A DNA stretch of 64,000 nucleotides from the NCBI RefSeq assembly GCF_006088715.1, contig NZ_CP030771.1, positions 7,376,001 to 7,440,000 of the forward strand, read 5' to 3'. The notes beneath the pieces were generated by a model. The model made no database searches and was not told the origin of the DNA. It worked only from the letters and a program-made list of their open reading frames with translations. The DNA comes from Streptomyces sp. YIM 121038 (GTDB lineage Bacteria > Actinomycetota > Actinomycetes > Streptomycetales > Streptomycetaceae). Positions 42,895-51,083 of this stretch are shown here, piece after piece. How positions within the stretch are numbered: position 1 is the first letter of the stretch; each line of letters starts with the position of its first letter. Both the position numbers and the translations under genes were made by a program.

Positions 42895-43253
42895 CCGGTT
42901 TCGCGGATGACCCCTTCGCCCTCGCGGTGAAGCCGCTGGTGGACGCGATGGGCGGGCGGATGCTGGCCCCCGAGGAGGCGGGCGAGGACGACGTCGTGCT
43001 CGCCTGGGAGGGGCGGGACGTCCTGGCCGTGCGGCTGCCGCAGCTCGCCGACTCCCTGGACCACATCCTGCTCGCCCTGGAGCGCAAGCACGGCAAGCCC
43101 CTCGCGGACCTCGACCGCAAGGCCAAGCAGGAGGTCGTCCGGATACTCGAGGCGCGGGGCGCCTTCGCCGTGCGCCACGGCGTGGAGACGGTCGCCACGG
43201 CGATCGGCGTGAGCAGGTTTACGGTCTACAACTACCTGAATCGCTCCACGTAG
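42891..43253 (+). CDS. Small regulator with DauR/YheO-type C-terminal HTH
   Basis: A 120-residue protein. The C-terminal 45 residues (LDRKAKQEVVRILEARGAFAV, then VETVATAIGVSRFTVYNYLN) match the helix-turn-helix of the DauR/YheO family. The usual PAS-like sensor is missing; in its place is a ~70-residue acidic N-terminal region (MGGRMLAPEEAGEDDVVLAW). It lies between the hyi promoter and the uricase operon promoter, so it is a candidate local regulator of one of the two operator types. It overlaps the preceding gene by 4 bp. Confidence 0.7.
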   Translation: MTGFADDPFALAVKPLVDAMGGRMLAPEEAGEDDVVLAWEGRDVLAVRLPQLADSLDHILLALERKHGKPLADLDRKAKQEVVRILEARGAFAVRHGVETVATAIGVSRFTVYNYLNRST

Positions 43254-43290
43254 CCGCCGTCGGACAGGCTCCCGCGGGCCCGTCCGACGG

Positions 43291-43350
43291 GTGCGGACGG
43301 GGCGTCCGGCGTGTGTGGACGGGGCGTCCGGCGTGTGCGGACGGGGCGCG
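43291..43350. repeat. 22-bp tandem repeat
   Basis: Units at 43291-43312 and 43313-43334 differ by one base; a third partial copy (16 bp) follows. Unit begins GTGCGGACGGGGCGTCCGGC. It is non-coding, between the small regulator and the uricase operon promoter. Confidence 0.85.
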
Positions 43351-43402
43351 AAGCGCCGGTGAAGCCGCGCCCGGGGACCCGAGGCCCTTGTTAACCAAAG
43401 TT

Positions 43403-43443
43403 TTCAACAAAGTGTTGACGTCGACTTTCGGACGGCGTTAGCT
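43403..43443 (+). promoter_or_regulatory. Uricase operon promoter with shared operator
   Basis: TTCAACAAAGTGTTGACGT (43403-43421) holds the perfect TCAACA-N3-TGTTGA palindrome and merges into the -35 box TTGACG (43415-43420). After 17 bp comes TTAGCT (43438-43443). Transcription from here would begin near 43450, which rules out the ATG at 43444 and supports GTG 43483 as translation start. Confidence 0.7.
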
Positions 43444-43482
43444 ATGCCCAGCCCGTCCAGCACAAAGGCCCCGGAGGCCCCC

Positions 43483-44001
43483 GTGACTTCGAGCACCAAG
43501 ACGCCGGGCCTGACCCGGTTCAACGCCCTCGACGAGGCCGCGGCGCGCTCCGCACTCCACGAGGCCTGCGCCTCGACCGTCTGGGGCGACACGATCCTGG
43601 CCCGGCGCCCCTTCGCCACCGCCGACGCCCTGTACGCCGCGAGCGACGCCGCCACGGCCGAGCTGACCGCGGCCGACCTGGCCGAGGCGATGGCGGGACA
43701 CCCGCCGATCGGCCGCCCGAAGCCGGGTGACCCGACCTCGTCCCGCGAGCAGCGGGGCATGGCCGGGGCGTCCGCGGAGCTCAAGGCCGAGATGCTCGAA
43801 CTCAACCTGGCCTACCAGGACAGGTTCGGCCACGTCTTCCTCATCTGCGCCACCGGCAGGACCGGGGAGCAGATGCGGGACGCGCTCAGGGACCGGATCG
43901 GCAACACGCCCGAGCGCGAACGCGAGATCGTCCGCGCCGAGTTGGGCAAGATCAACCGGATCCGCCTCGCCCGACTCGTCGACGCCGTTGAAGAGGACTG
44001 A
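43483..44001 (+). CDS. pucL-type uraD: OHCU decarboxylase
   Basis: A 172-residue 2-oxo-4-hydroxy-4-carboxy-5-ureidoimidazoline decarboxylase, the last step from urate to (S)-allantoin. AMAGHPPIGRP holds the catalytic His, and TSSREQRGMAGA and NLAYQDRFGHVFLI are family signatures; LGKINRIRLARLV closes the domain. GTG 43483 has GGAGG five bases upstream and fits the promoter position; the longer frame from 43444 does not. It is first in a tight operon with HIU hydrolase (6 bp) and uricase (3 bp). Confidence 0.94.
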   Translation: MTSSTKTPGLTRFNALDEAAARSALHEACASTVWGDTILARRPFATADALYAASDAATAELTAADLAEAMAGHPPIGRPKPGDPTSSREQRGMAGASAELKAEMLELNLAYQDRFGHVFLICATGRTGEQMRDALRDRIGNTPEREREIVRAELGKINRIRLARLVDAVEED

Positions 44002-44007
44002 CGCAGC

Positions 44008-44406
44008 ATGAGCACAAGCACCACGGCCTCGGTGTCCACGCACATCCTGGACACCTCGGCCGGCCGGCCCGCCGCCGCGGTCGCCGTCCGGCTCTCCGCC
44101 CGCGGCGGGGCAGCCGCGGACTGGCGGGAGCTCGGCGGTTCGGTGACCGACGCGGACGGGCGCTGCAAGGACCTCCCGGCGCTGCCGGAGGGCACCACCC
44201 ACGTGCGCCTCGACTTCGCCGTCGAGCCGTACTTCCTGAGCAAGCAAGCCAAGCAAGCCGAGGCGCAGCAGGACGCCCCCGCGAATCGGGACAGCGGTGC
44301 GTTCTTTCCAGAAGTGGGGATCACGTTCGCCGTCAAGCCCGGCGAGCACTACCACGTACCGCTGCTGCTCAACCCGTTCGGCTACTCCGTATATCGAGGG
44401 AGCTAG
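44008..44406 (+). CDS. uraH: 5-hydroxyisourate hydrolase
   Basis: A 132-residue transthyretin-like HIU hydrolase converting 5-hydroxyisourate to OHCU. STHILDTSAGRPA near the N-terminus supplies the first active-site His, an Arg lies in the central strands, and YHVPLLLNPFGYSVYRGS is the classic C-terminal YRGS signature with the second His. The segment SKQAKQAEAQQDAPANRDSG (residues ~78-97) is an insertion relative to the typical ~110-residue enzymes. It is the middle gene of the uricase operon. Confidence 0.95.
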   Translation: MSTSTTASVSTHILDTSAGRPAAAVAVRLSARGGAAADWRELGGSVTDADGRCKDLPALPEGTTHVRLDFAVEPYFLSKQAKQAEAQQDAPANRDSGAFFPEVGITFAVKPGEHYHVPLLLNPFGYSVYRGS

Positions 44407-44409
44407 CAG

Positions 44410-45381
44410 ATGGTCGACTCTTCCCGCCCCGCCCGCCCTGTGGTCCTGGGACAGAACCAGTACGGCAAGGCCGAGAACCGAGTCGTGAAGATCACGCGGG
44501 ACGGCGACACCCACCACATCAAGGACCTGAACGTCTCCGTCGCCCTCTCCGGCGACCTGGACGACGTCCACTACAACGGCTCGAACGCCAACTGCCTGCC
44601 GACGGACACCACGAAGAACACCTGCTTCGCCTTCGCCAAGGAACACGGCATCGAGTCCGCCGAGAGCTACGGCATCCACCTCGCCCGGCACTTCGTGGAA
44701 AGCCAGCCCTCCATCCACCGGGCGCGCATCCGCATCGAGGAGTACTCCTGGGAGCGCATCGCCGCTTCCGACAGCAACTCCCAGTTCATCGGCGCCGACG
44801 AGGTCAAGCACTCCTTCGTGCGCAAGGGCCAGGAGACCCGCCTCGCCCAGATCACCTACTCCGCCGAAGGCGACGGGGAGCCGCAGTTCGAGGTGCTCGG
44901 CGGTCTGAAGGACCTGACCGTCATGAACACCACGAACTCGGAGTTCTGGGGCTACATCAAGGACAAGTACACGACGCTCAAGGAGGACTACGACCGCATC
45001 CTCGCCACGTCCCTGTCGACGTGGTGGCGGTACACCTGGACGGGCGACGACCAGCGCACGCCGAGCTGGAACAAGTCCTACGAGCAGGCGAAGAAGCACA
45101 TCCTCCAGGCCTTCGTGGAGACGTACTCCCTCTCGCTCCAGCAGACGCTCTACCAAATGGGCTCGCGGGTCCTCAACAACCGCGGCGAGATCGACGAGAT
45201 CCGCTTCTCCGCGCCCAACAAGCACCACTTCCGCCAGGACCTCTCCTTCTGCGGCCTCGACAACGACGCCAAGGACGGCGCGGTCTACTACGCCGCGGAC
45301 CGCCCCTACGGCCTCATCGAGGCCACGATCCTGCGCGACGGCGCCGAGGCCAAGATCCCGGTCGACATGACCAACCTCTGA
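44410..45381 (+). CDS. uox: Urate oxidase
   Basis: A 323-residue uricase, oxidising urate to 5-hydroxyisourate and H2O2. YGKAENRVVKI carries the catalytic Lys20 and LPTDTTKN (63-70) the Thr of the Lys-Thr dyad. HFVESQPSIHRARIRIEEYSW and KDLTVMNTTNSEFWGY are the usual substrate-binding stretches. C-terminal NKHHFRQDLS is typical. Two T-fold domains, normal length, no signal peptide. A strong terminator follows the stop. Confidence 0.97.
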   Translation: MVDSSRPARPVVLGQNQYGKAENRVVKITRDGDTHHIKDLNVSVALSGDLDDVHYNGSNANCLPTDTTKNTCFAFAKEHGIESAESYGIHLARHFVESQPSIHRARIRIEEYSWERIAASDSNSQFIGADEVKHSFVRKGQETRLAQITYSAEGDGEPQFEVLGGLKDLTVMNTTNSEFWGYIKDKYTTLKEDYDRILATSLSTWWRYTWTGDDQRTPSWNKSYEQAKKHILQAFVETYSLSLQQTLYQMGSRVLNNRGEIDEIRFSAPNKHHFRQDLSFCGLDNDAKDGAVYYAADRPYGLIEATILRDGAEAKIPVDMTNL

Positions 45382-45389
45382 CGCGGGAC

Positions 45390-45422
45390 GCGCGCCCCGC
45401 CCGCCGCAGGGGCGGGGCGCGC
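45390..45422 (+). terminator. Terminator after uricase
   Basis: Perfect 13-bp stem GCGCGCCCCGCCC (45390-45402) and GGGCGGGGCGCGC (45410-45422), 7-nt loop. It lies only 23 bp before the permease start, so permease expression depends on readthrough or a promoter inside the uricase gene. Confidence 0.8.
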
Positions 45423-45444
45423 CACACCGGAGGGAACGACAGCT

Positions 45445-46842
45445 ATGGCACAGCCTGCCGAAGGGCCGACCGACGGCCCGTGTTCCACCCCGCCGGACGC
45501 ATGCCACCCGGTGGATGAGAAGCTCCACGTCTCGCGGCTCGTCCCCGCCGCGCTCCAGCACATCGCCGCCATGTACGCGGGTGTCGTCACCCCTCCGCTC
45601 ATCATCGGGCAGGCCGTCGGCCTCGACGCCGCCGCGCAGACCCGGCTCATCGCGGCCGGCCTGCTCATCGCCGGACTCGCCACGCTCCTGCAGACGCTCG
45701 GCGTCAGGAACGTCGTCGGCAACCGGCTGCCGTTCGTCAACGCCGCCTCCTCCGCGGGCATCGCGCCGATGCTCGCCATCGCCGAGAACAGCGCCACGGG
45801 CCACCAACTCCCCGCGATCTACGGGGCAGTGATGGTCGCCGGGCTCTTCTGCCTCGTCGTCGGACCGTTCTTCGGGCGGCTCCTGCGGTTCTTCCCGCCG
45901 CTGGTCACCGGCGTCGTCATCACGCTCATCGGCGTCACGCTCATGCCGGTGCCCGTCGGCTGGGCCCAGGGCGGCGACAAGGAGGCCGCCGACTTCGGCG
46001 ACATGCGCCACCTCGCGCTCGCCGCGTTCACACTCGTGGTGATCCTGCTCTTCCAGCGGTTCGCACGCGGCTTCTTCAAGCAAGTGGCCCTGCTCATGGG
46101 CCTGTTGGTCGGCACGCTCGTGGCGGTCCCGTTCGGGCTCGCGGACTTCTCCTCGCTGCGGTCCGCGCCGGTCGCGGCGCTGCCCACGCCCTTCGCGTCC
46201 GGGGCACCCGAGTTCCAGCCGGCCGCGATCCTCTCGCTGTGCATCGTGATGCTCGTCCTCATGACCGAGTCCAGCGCGGGCATGCTCGCGCTCGGCGAGA
46301 TCTGCGAGCGCAGGACCGACGGCGCCACCATCACCCGGGGCCTGCGCACCGACGGCATCGCCACCCTGGTCGGCCCCGTCTTCGGGGGATTCCCGACCTC
46401 GGCCTTCGCCCAGAACGTCGGCGTGGTCTCGCTGACCCGGGTGCGCAGCCGCTACGTCGTCGCCGTCGCGGGCGGCGCCCTGATCGTGCTCGGCGCCTTC
46501 CCCGTGCTCGGCGCGGTCGTCAGCCTCGTACCGATGCCGGTGCTCGGCGGCGCGGGCATCGTGCTCTTCGGCTCCATCGCGGTCAGCGGCATCCGCACGC
46601 TGTCCGAGGCGGGCCTCGACGACAGCTCCAACATCGTCCTGGTCGCGGTGGCGCTCGGCGCGGGCATCATCCCGCTCGCCGCGCCCACCTTCTACGCCGA
46701 CTTCCCGGCCTGGGCGCAGACCGTGCTCGGCTCGGGGATCAGCGCGGGCGCGCTGGTCGCCGTCACGCTGAACCTGTTCTTCCACCATCTCGGCACCCGG
46801 GACGGCGCGCGCAGCGACGTCGCGGCACTCAAATCTCCCTAG
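45445..46842 (+). CDS. NCS2 purine permease (first copy)
   Basis: A 465-residue nucleobase:cation symporter-2 protein with about 14 hydrophobic segments. Landmarks: LVPAALQHIAAMYAGVVTPPLI at the first helix (QH motif), LMTESSAGMLALGEI with the substrate-binding Glu region, FGGFPTSAFAQNVGVVSLT (the conserved QN), and PMPVLGGAGIVLFGSIAVSGI. This is the uracil/xanthine/urate permease family. With uricase and 8-oxoguanine deaminase next to it, urate or xanthine uptake is likely. GGAGGG precedes the ATG. Confidence 0.93.
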   Translation: MAQPAEGPTDGPCSTPPDACHPVDEKLHVSRLVPAALQHIAAMYAGVVTPPLIIGQAVGLDAAAQTRLIAAGLLIAGLATLLQTLGVRNVVGNRLPFVNAASSAGIAPMLAIAENSATGHQLPAIYGAVMVAGLFCLVVGPFFGRLLRFFPPLVTGVVITLIGVTLMPVPVGWAQGGDKEAADFGDMRHLALAAFTLVVILLFQRFARGFFKQVALLMGLLVGTLVAVPFGLADFSSLRSAPVAALPTPFASGAPEFQPAAILSLCIVMLVLMTESSAGMLALGEICERRTDGATITRGLRTDGIATLVGPVFGGFPTSAFAQNVGVVSLTRVRSRYVVAVAGGALIVLGAFPVLGAVVSLVPMPVLGGAGIVLFGSIAVSGIRTLSEAGLDDSSNIVLVAVALGAGIIPLAAPTFYADFPAWAQTVLGSGISAGALVAVTLNLFFHHLGTRDGARSDVAALKSP

Positions 46843-46920
46843 GGTCCTGCCGTGCCCTCCCTCGCGCTCATCCGGAGCAGAGGGACCCCCTCCACGCCAC
46901 CCACCCCAGAAGGACGCACC

Positions 46921-48309
46921 ATGGCACCTTCGGCAGCCCCGCAGCGCACCGTCATCGAGAACGTCGCGATCGCGACCGTCGACGCCGAGGACACCGAGTA
47001 CGCCTCCGGCCACCTCGTCGTCGCCGACCGCCGCATCGAGTCCCTCGGCGCCGGCCAGGCCCCCGAGGGCCTGGAGAACGTCGTACGCCGCGTCGACGGC
47101 ACCGGACACCTCGCCACGCCCGGCCTCATCAACACGCACCACCACTTCTACCAGTGGATCACCCGCGGCCTCGCCACCGACCACAACCTCTTCGACTGGC
47201 TGGTCGCGCTGTACCCGACGTGGGCGCGCATCGACGAGGACATGGTCCGCGCCGCCGCCCGCGGCTCCCTCGCGATGATGGCCCGCGGCGGCGTCACCAC
47301 CGCCATGGACCACCACTACGTGTACCCGAAGGGCTCCGGCGACCTGTCCGGGGCCATCATCGGCGCGGCCCGCGACATGGGCGTGCGCTTCACCCTCGCC
47401 CGCGGCTCCATGGACCGCGGCGAGAAGGACGGCGGCCTGCCGCCGGACTTCGCCGTGGAGAGCCTGGAGGGCGCGCTCGCGGCCACCGAGGAGACCGTGC
47501 GGGCGCACCACGACGCGTCCTTCGACGCCATGACGCAGATCGCCGTCGCGCCCTGCTCGCCGTTCTCCGTCTCCACCGAACTCATGGCGCAGGGAGCGCA
47601 GTTGGCCCGGCGCCTCGGGGTGCGGCTGCACACGCACGGCAGTGAGACGGTGGAGGAGGAGAAGTTCTGCCACGAGCTGTTCGGCAAGGGGCCCACCGAC
47701 TACTTCGAGTCCACGGGCTGGCTGGGCGAGGACGTGTGGATGGCGCACTGCGTCCACATGAACGACTCCGACATCGCCGCCTTCGCCAGGACCGGCACGG
47801 GCGTGGCCCACTGCCCGTCCTCCAACGCCCGGCTCGCGGCGGGCATCGCCCGCGTCCCCGACCTGCTCGCCGCCGGGGTGCCCGTCGGGCTCGGCGTGGA
47901 CGGCACCGCCTCCAACGAGTCCGGCGAGCTCCACACCGAGCTGCGCAACGCCCTGCTGATCAACCGGCTCGGCGCCCACAGGGAAGCCGCCCTGAACGCC
48001 CGTCAGGCCCTGCGCCTGGGCACCTACGGAGGCGCGCAGGTCCTCGGCCGCGCGTGTGAGATCGGCTCCCTGGAGGCGGGCAAGCTCGCCGACCTGGTCC
48101 TGTGGAAGATCGACGGCATCGGGCACTCCACGATCGCCGACCCGGTCACCGCACTCGTCTTCGGCGCCGCCGCGCCGGTGACCCTCTCCCTTGTGAACGG
48201 CGAACCCGTGGTCGAGCACGGCCGTCTGCTGACGGCCGACGAGGACGCCATCGCCCGCACCGCGCGGGACGAGGCACAGCGACTCGCGCGCATCGTCGCG
48301 GAGCGCTGA
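46921..48309 (+). CDS. 8-oxoguanine deaminase
   Basis: A 462-residue amidohydrolase, cytoplasmic. INTHHHFYQWITRGLATD has the metal-binding HxH, LHTHGSETVEEEKFC the third His and Glu, HCVHMNDSDIA the fourth His, and GLGVDGTASNESGEL the catalytic Asp. The HHHFYQ and THGSETVEEE wording matches 8-oxoguanine deaminases, which convert 8-oxoguanine to urate; guanine or atrazine-type deaminase is the alternative. ATG 46921 with AGAAGG upstream. Placement between two purine permeases and after uricase feeds urate into the same pathway. Confidence 0.9.
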   Translation: MAPSAAPQRTVIENVAIATVDAEDTEYASGHLVVADRRIESLGAGQAPEGLENVVRRVDGTGHLATPGLINTHHHFYQWITRGLATDHNLFDWLVALYPTWARIDEDMVRAAARGSLAMMARGGVTTAMDHHYVYPKGSGDLSGAIIGAARDMGVRFTLARGSMDRGEKDGGLPPDFAVESLEGALAATEETVRAHHDASFDAMTQIAVAPCSPFSVSTELMAQGAQLARRLGVRLHTHGSETVEEEKFCHELFGKGPTDYFESTGWLGEDVWMAHCVHMNDSDIAAFARTGTGVAHCPSSNARLAAGIARVPDLLAAGVPVGLGVDGTASNESGELHTELRNALLINRLGAHREAALNARQALRLGTYGGAQVLGRACEIGSLEAGKLADLVLWKIDGIGHSTIADPVTALVFGAAAPVTLSLVNGEPVVEHGRLLTADEDAIARTARDEAQRLARIVAER

Positions 48310-48396
48310 CCGCGCGGGCGAGCGCAGATGTCCGGCTGAGGGGGACGGCCCTCAGTCGGCACCCGTGGACCCGAGCGGGGTCCGCGGTCACCGGGC

Positions 48397-48427
48397 CCGG
48401 GGGTGCGCACGCCGTGTGCGCCCCCGG
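48397..48427 (+). terminator. Terminator after 8-oxoguanine deaminase
   Basis: Stem CCGGGGGTGCGCAC (48397-48410) pairs with GTGTGCGCCCCCGG (48414-48427) with two G-T pairs and a 3-nt loop. Confidence 0.6.
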
Positions 48428-48471
48428 ACCCTCAGCTCCCACCTGCTCCACAGCACCACCTCCCTGACACC

Positions 48472-48490
48472 CGCGTCACACGGTGACGCG
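48472..48490. promoter_or_regulatory. Palindrome in leader of second permease
   Basis: CGCGTCAC-ACG-GTGACGCG is a perfect 8-3-8 inverted repeat ending 21 bp before the GTG start. It could be an operator or an mRNA hairpin next to the ribosome site. Confidence 0.45.
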
Positions 48491-48511
48491 TAACCGACCG
48501 GAGGGTCCGCC

Positions 48512-49942
48512 GTGGCCAAGCCAAGCTCCCGCACGGACGCAGCGACTGCCGCTGCGCAGCACCCTGTCGACGAGCGCCTCCCGGCGCTCAAGATGGCCAC
48601 CACCGGCCTCCAGCACGTCGCCGCGATGTACGCGGGCGTCGTGGCGCCGCCGCTGATCGTCGGCGCGGCGGTGGGCCTGTCCGCCACCGAACTGACCTTC
48701 CTCACCGGGGCCTGTCTGTTCACCGCGGGGCTGGCCACGTTCCTGCAGACCCTCGGCGTCTGGAACATCGGCGCCCGCCTCCCGTTCGTCAACGGCGTCA
48801 CCTTCGCGGGTGTCGCGCCGATGCTCGCGGTGGTGGACTCCACCAAGGACAAGGACGACGCGCTGCCCGTCATCTTCGGCGCGGTGATCGTCGCCGGGAT
48901 CCTCGGCTTCGTCGCCGCCCCGTTCTTCTCCAAGGCGGTCCGCTTCTTCCCGCCCGTCGTCACGGGCACGGTCATCACCCTCATCGGCATCTCCCTGATG
49001 CCGGTGGCCTTCGGCTGGGCCCAGGGCCCGAACCCGGGGGCCGACGACTACGGTTCGCGCAAGTTCCTGGCCCTCGCGGGCATCACGCTGCTGATCGTGC
49101 TGCTGCTGCGCCGGTTCACGCGCGGCTTCGTCAAGCAGGTCGCTGTCCTGCTCGGCCTGGTGATCGGCACGCTGGTGGCGATCCCGTTCGGTGTGACGGA
49201 CTTCGACCCGGTCACGCAGGCGGACGTGGTCGGCTTCCCGACGCCGTTCCACTTCGGCGCCCCGCAGTTCACGGCGGCGGCGATCGTCTCCCTGTGCGTC
49301 GTCATGGTCGTCTCCATGACGGAGTCCACGGCCGACATGCTCGCGCTCGGCGAGATCGTCGACCGCCCCGCCGACGAGAAGACCATCGCGGCGGGCCTGC
49401 GCGCCGACACCCTCGGCTCGGCGGTCAGCCCGCTGTTCAACGGCTTCATGTGCAGCGCCTTCGCACAGAACATCGGCCTCGTGGCGATGACGAAGATCCG
49501 CAGCCGCTACGTCGTGGCGACCGGCGGCGGCTTCCTCGTCCTGATGGGCCTGTGTCCGATGGCGGCCTCGCTGATCGCGGTCGTGCCCCGCCCGGTCCTC
49601 GGCGGCGCGGGCGTCGTGCTCTTCGGCTCGGTCGCCGCCAGCGGCATCCAGACCCTCGTCAAGGCGGGCCTGGACAAGGACAACAACGTCCTGATCGTCG
49701 CGGTGTCCCTCGCCGTGGGTCTGATCCCGATCTCGGCGCCGGAGTTCTACCACGCGTTCCCGGAGACCGCGAGGATCATCCTGGACTCCGGCATCTCCAC
49801 GGGCTGCGTCGCCGCGGTGGTCCTCAACCTCCTCTTCAACCACATCGGCAGGGGCAGCGAGGACGACGAGGTCACCGCCCCGATGGAGCCCGGCGACGAG
49901 ATCTCGCAGTCCCGGGTCCCCAAGCAGGTGACCGCGCACTGA
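48512..49942 (+). CDS. NCS2 purine permease (second copy)
   Basis: A 476-residue NCS2 permease, about 14 membrane segments, similar throughout to the permease at 45445. It has LKMATTGLQHVAAMYAGVVAPPL, VVSMTESTADMLALGEIV, FNGFMCSAFAQNIGLVAMT and RPVLGGAGVVLFGSVAASGI. The two copies diverge at the substrate motif (CSAFAQN against TSAFAQN) and at the termini, so they may take different purines. GTG 48512 has GGAGGG upstream. Its leader has an 8-3-8 palindrome and it is separated from the deaminase by a terminator, so it is independently expressed. Confidence 0.93.
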   Translation: MAKPSSRTDAATAAAQHPVDERLPALKMATTGLQHVAAMYAGVVAPPLIVGAAVGLSATELTFLTGACLFTAGLATFLQTLGVWNIGARLPFVNGVTFAGVAPMLAVVDSTKDKDDALPVIFGAVIVAGILGFVAAPFFSKAVRFFPPVVTGTVITLIGISLMPVAFGWAQGPNPGADDYGSRKFLALAGITLLIVLLLRRFTRGFVKQVAVLLGLVIGTLVAIPFGVTDFDPVTQADVVGFPTPFHFGAPQFTAAAIVSLCVVMVVSMTESTADMLALGEIVDRPADEKTIAAGLRADTLGSAVSPLFNGFMCSAFAQNIGLVAMTKIRSRYVVATGGGFLVLMGLCPMAASLIAVVPRPVLGGAGVVLFGSVAASGIQTLVKAGLDKDNNVLIVAVSLAVGLIPISAPEFYHAFPETARIILDSGISTGCVAAVVLNLLFNHIGRGSEDDEVTAPMEPGDEISQSRVPKQVTAH

Positions 49943-49948
49943 CCGCCC

Positions 49949-49984
49949 GGCGCGGGGGCGGCGCCCACGGCCCGCCCCCGCGCC
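49949..49984 (+). terminator. Terminator after second permease
   Basis: 13-bp stem GGCGCGGGGGCGG (49949-49961) and CCGCCCCCGCGCC (49972-49984), 10-nt loop; lies between convergent genes. Confidence 0.7.
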
Positions 49985-50010
49985 CTCGGCGTCTCAGCAC
50001 CCTCGGCGTC

Positions 50011-50964
50011 TCAGTGCCCCAGCTCGGCGAGCGCGGCCACCAGCGGCTCGGGGTCGAGCGGTCCGATGTGCGAGGCCGTCGCGAAGTTCCGTACGCGGAA
50101 GGGGTTGCCGGGCGTCCGCTCGTCCGCGGCGGCGATCATGAGGTCCTGGAGGGCCGGGGTGATGAGGCGGTCCTTGCCGAAGCGCAGATACGTGCGCGGC
50201 ACCCGGCCCCAGGTCCCGGCCCCGCCGACGGCGCGGTCGGTGGCCACCCGGTCCGACTCGTCGGGCTGGAGCCCGGCGAGCACGTTCCGGAAGGCGGCGT
50301 CGGGGTAGTCCGCGCAGACCATCTCCTTGAACAGCGCGAGGTCCTTGGGGTCGCCGGTGCGCAGGTTGAGCCGGATCACCCCCAGGACCGCCGGGTCGCC
50401 GATGACCTGCTCCTCGGGCACGATCGCGTCGGCGGCCTCGGGGGTGCCCATGCAGGCGGTGATGGTGGGGAAGGCGGGGGCCGGGCAGTACGCCGCCATG
50501 TAGACGAGGTGTTCCAGGAGTTCGGGCACGGCGTCGGCGACCCGGCTGACGGAGACGCCGCCCATGCTGTGCCCGACGAGCACCACCTTGCCGCCGCGCG
50601 CGCCGCGGGCCGCCCGGCGCACCACGCCGGTGACCCGCCGCTCGAAGTCGTCGAGTCCGATCCGTCCGAGCGGCGTCGGCTCGGTCGCGAACGCCGCCAG
50701 GTCCTGTGTCTGGTAGGAGGCGGGAAGGTATGCCTCCGCTCCGTGGTAGGGCTGGTCCACCGCGACGACGCGGTGCCCGCGCAGGGTCAGCTCCCGGGCG
50801 ATGGGGGCCCAGAAGGCGCCCGCGCTGTTGGTGCCGTGCACCAGGACGTAGGTCCGCGCCGCGGTGGCCGCGGCCGCCGCGGGCCCGGCCGCCGTGAGCC
50901 CCAGCGCCGCGGCGCCCACGGCTGCGCCGGCACCGCCGCGCAGGATGTTCCTCCGGTCAGTCAT
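50011..50964 (-). CDS. Secreted alpha/beta hydrolase
   Basis: A 317-residue alpha/beta hydrolase with a Tat-like signal (MTDRRNILRGGAGAAVGAAA, Ala-rich cleavage region near residue 33). TYVLVHGTNSAGAFW is the oxyanion-hole loop, LVGHSMGGVSVSR carries the nucleophile Ser (GHSMG), and ASHIGPLDPEPLV contains the catalytic His. It resembles plant-type esterase/hydroxynitrile lyase-like proteins; the substrate is unknown. ATG 50964 starts the signal peptide; the longer frame upstream is not plausible. Confidence 0.85.
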   Translation of the reverse strand: MTDRRNILRGGAGAAVGAAALGLTAAGPAAAAATAARTYVLVHGTNSAGAFWAPIARELTLRGHRVVAVDQPYHGAEAYLPASYQTQDLAAFATEPTPLGRIGLDDFERRVTGVVRRAARGARGGKVVLVGHSMGGVSVSRVADAVPELLEHLVYMAAYCPAPAFPTITACMGTPEAADAIVPEEQVIGDPAVLGVIRLNLRTGDPKDLALFKEMVCADYPDAAFRNVLAGLQPDESDRVATDRAVGGAGTWGRVPRTYLRFGKDRLITPALQDLMIAAADERTPGNPFRVRNFATASHIGPLDPEPLVAALAELGH

Positions 50965-51023
50965 GGTCGCGAACGTAGAGAGTCCGGAGGTGTGCCCACA
51001 AGAGCCTTTGGGGCAGATGTGGC

Positions 51024-51064
51024 GCGGGGTGCGCGCGGCCCCCCACGGGCCGTGCGCACCCCGC
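51024..51064 (-). terminator. Terminator after chitosanase
   Basis: A long GC stem: GCGGGGTGCGC... (from 51024) pairs with ...GCGCACCCCGC (to 51064), loop around CCCCAC. It lies 20 bp after the chitosanase stop. Confidence 0.7.
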
Positions 51065-51083
51065 GCCCGCGACGGGGCGTTGC

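Noticed and set aside
43444..43482. ATG 43444 as start of OHCU decarboxylase
   Set aside because: It coincides with the predicted transcription start and lacks a ribosome site; GTG 43483 has GGAGG and matches family length.
43438..48219. 1593-codon open frame on the minus strand
   Set aside because: It runs antisense across uraD, uraH, uox, permease and deaminase genes; composition is that of a GC-rich shadow frame (Ala/Gly/Arg/Val/Asp repeats) with no domain.
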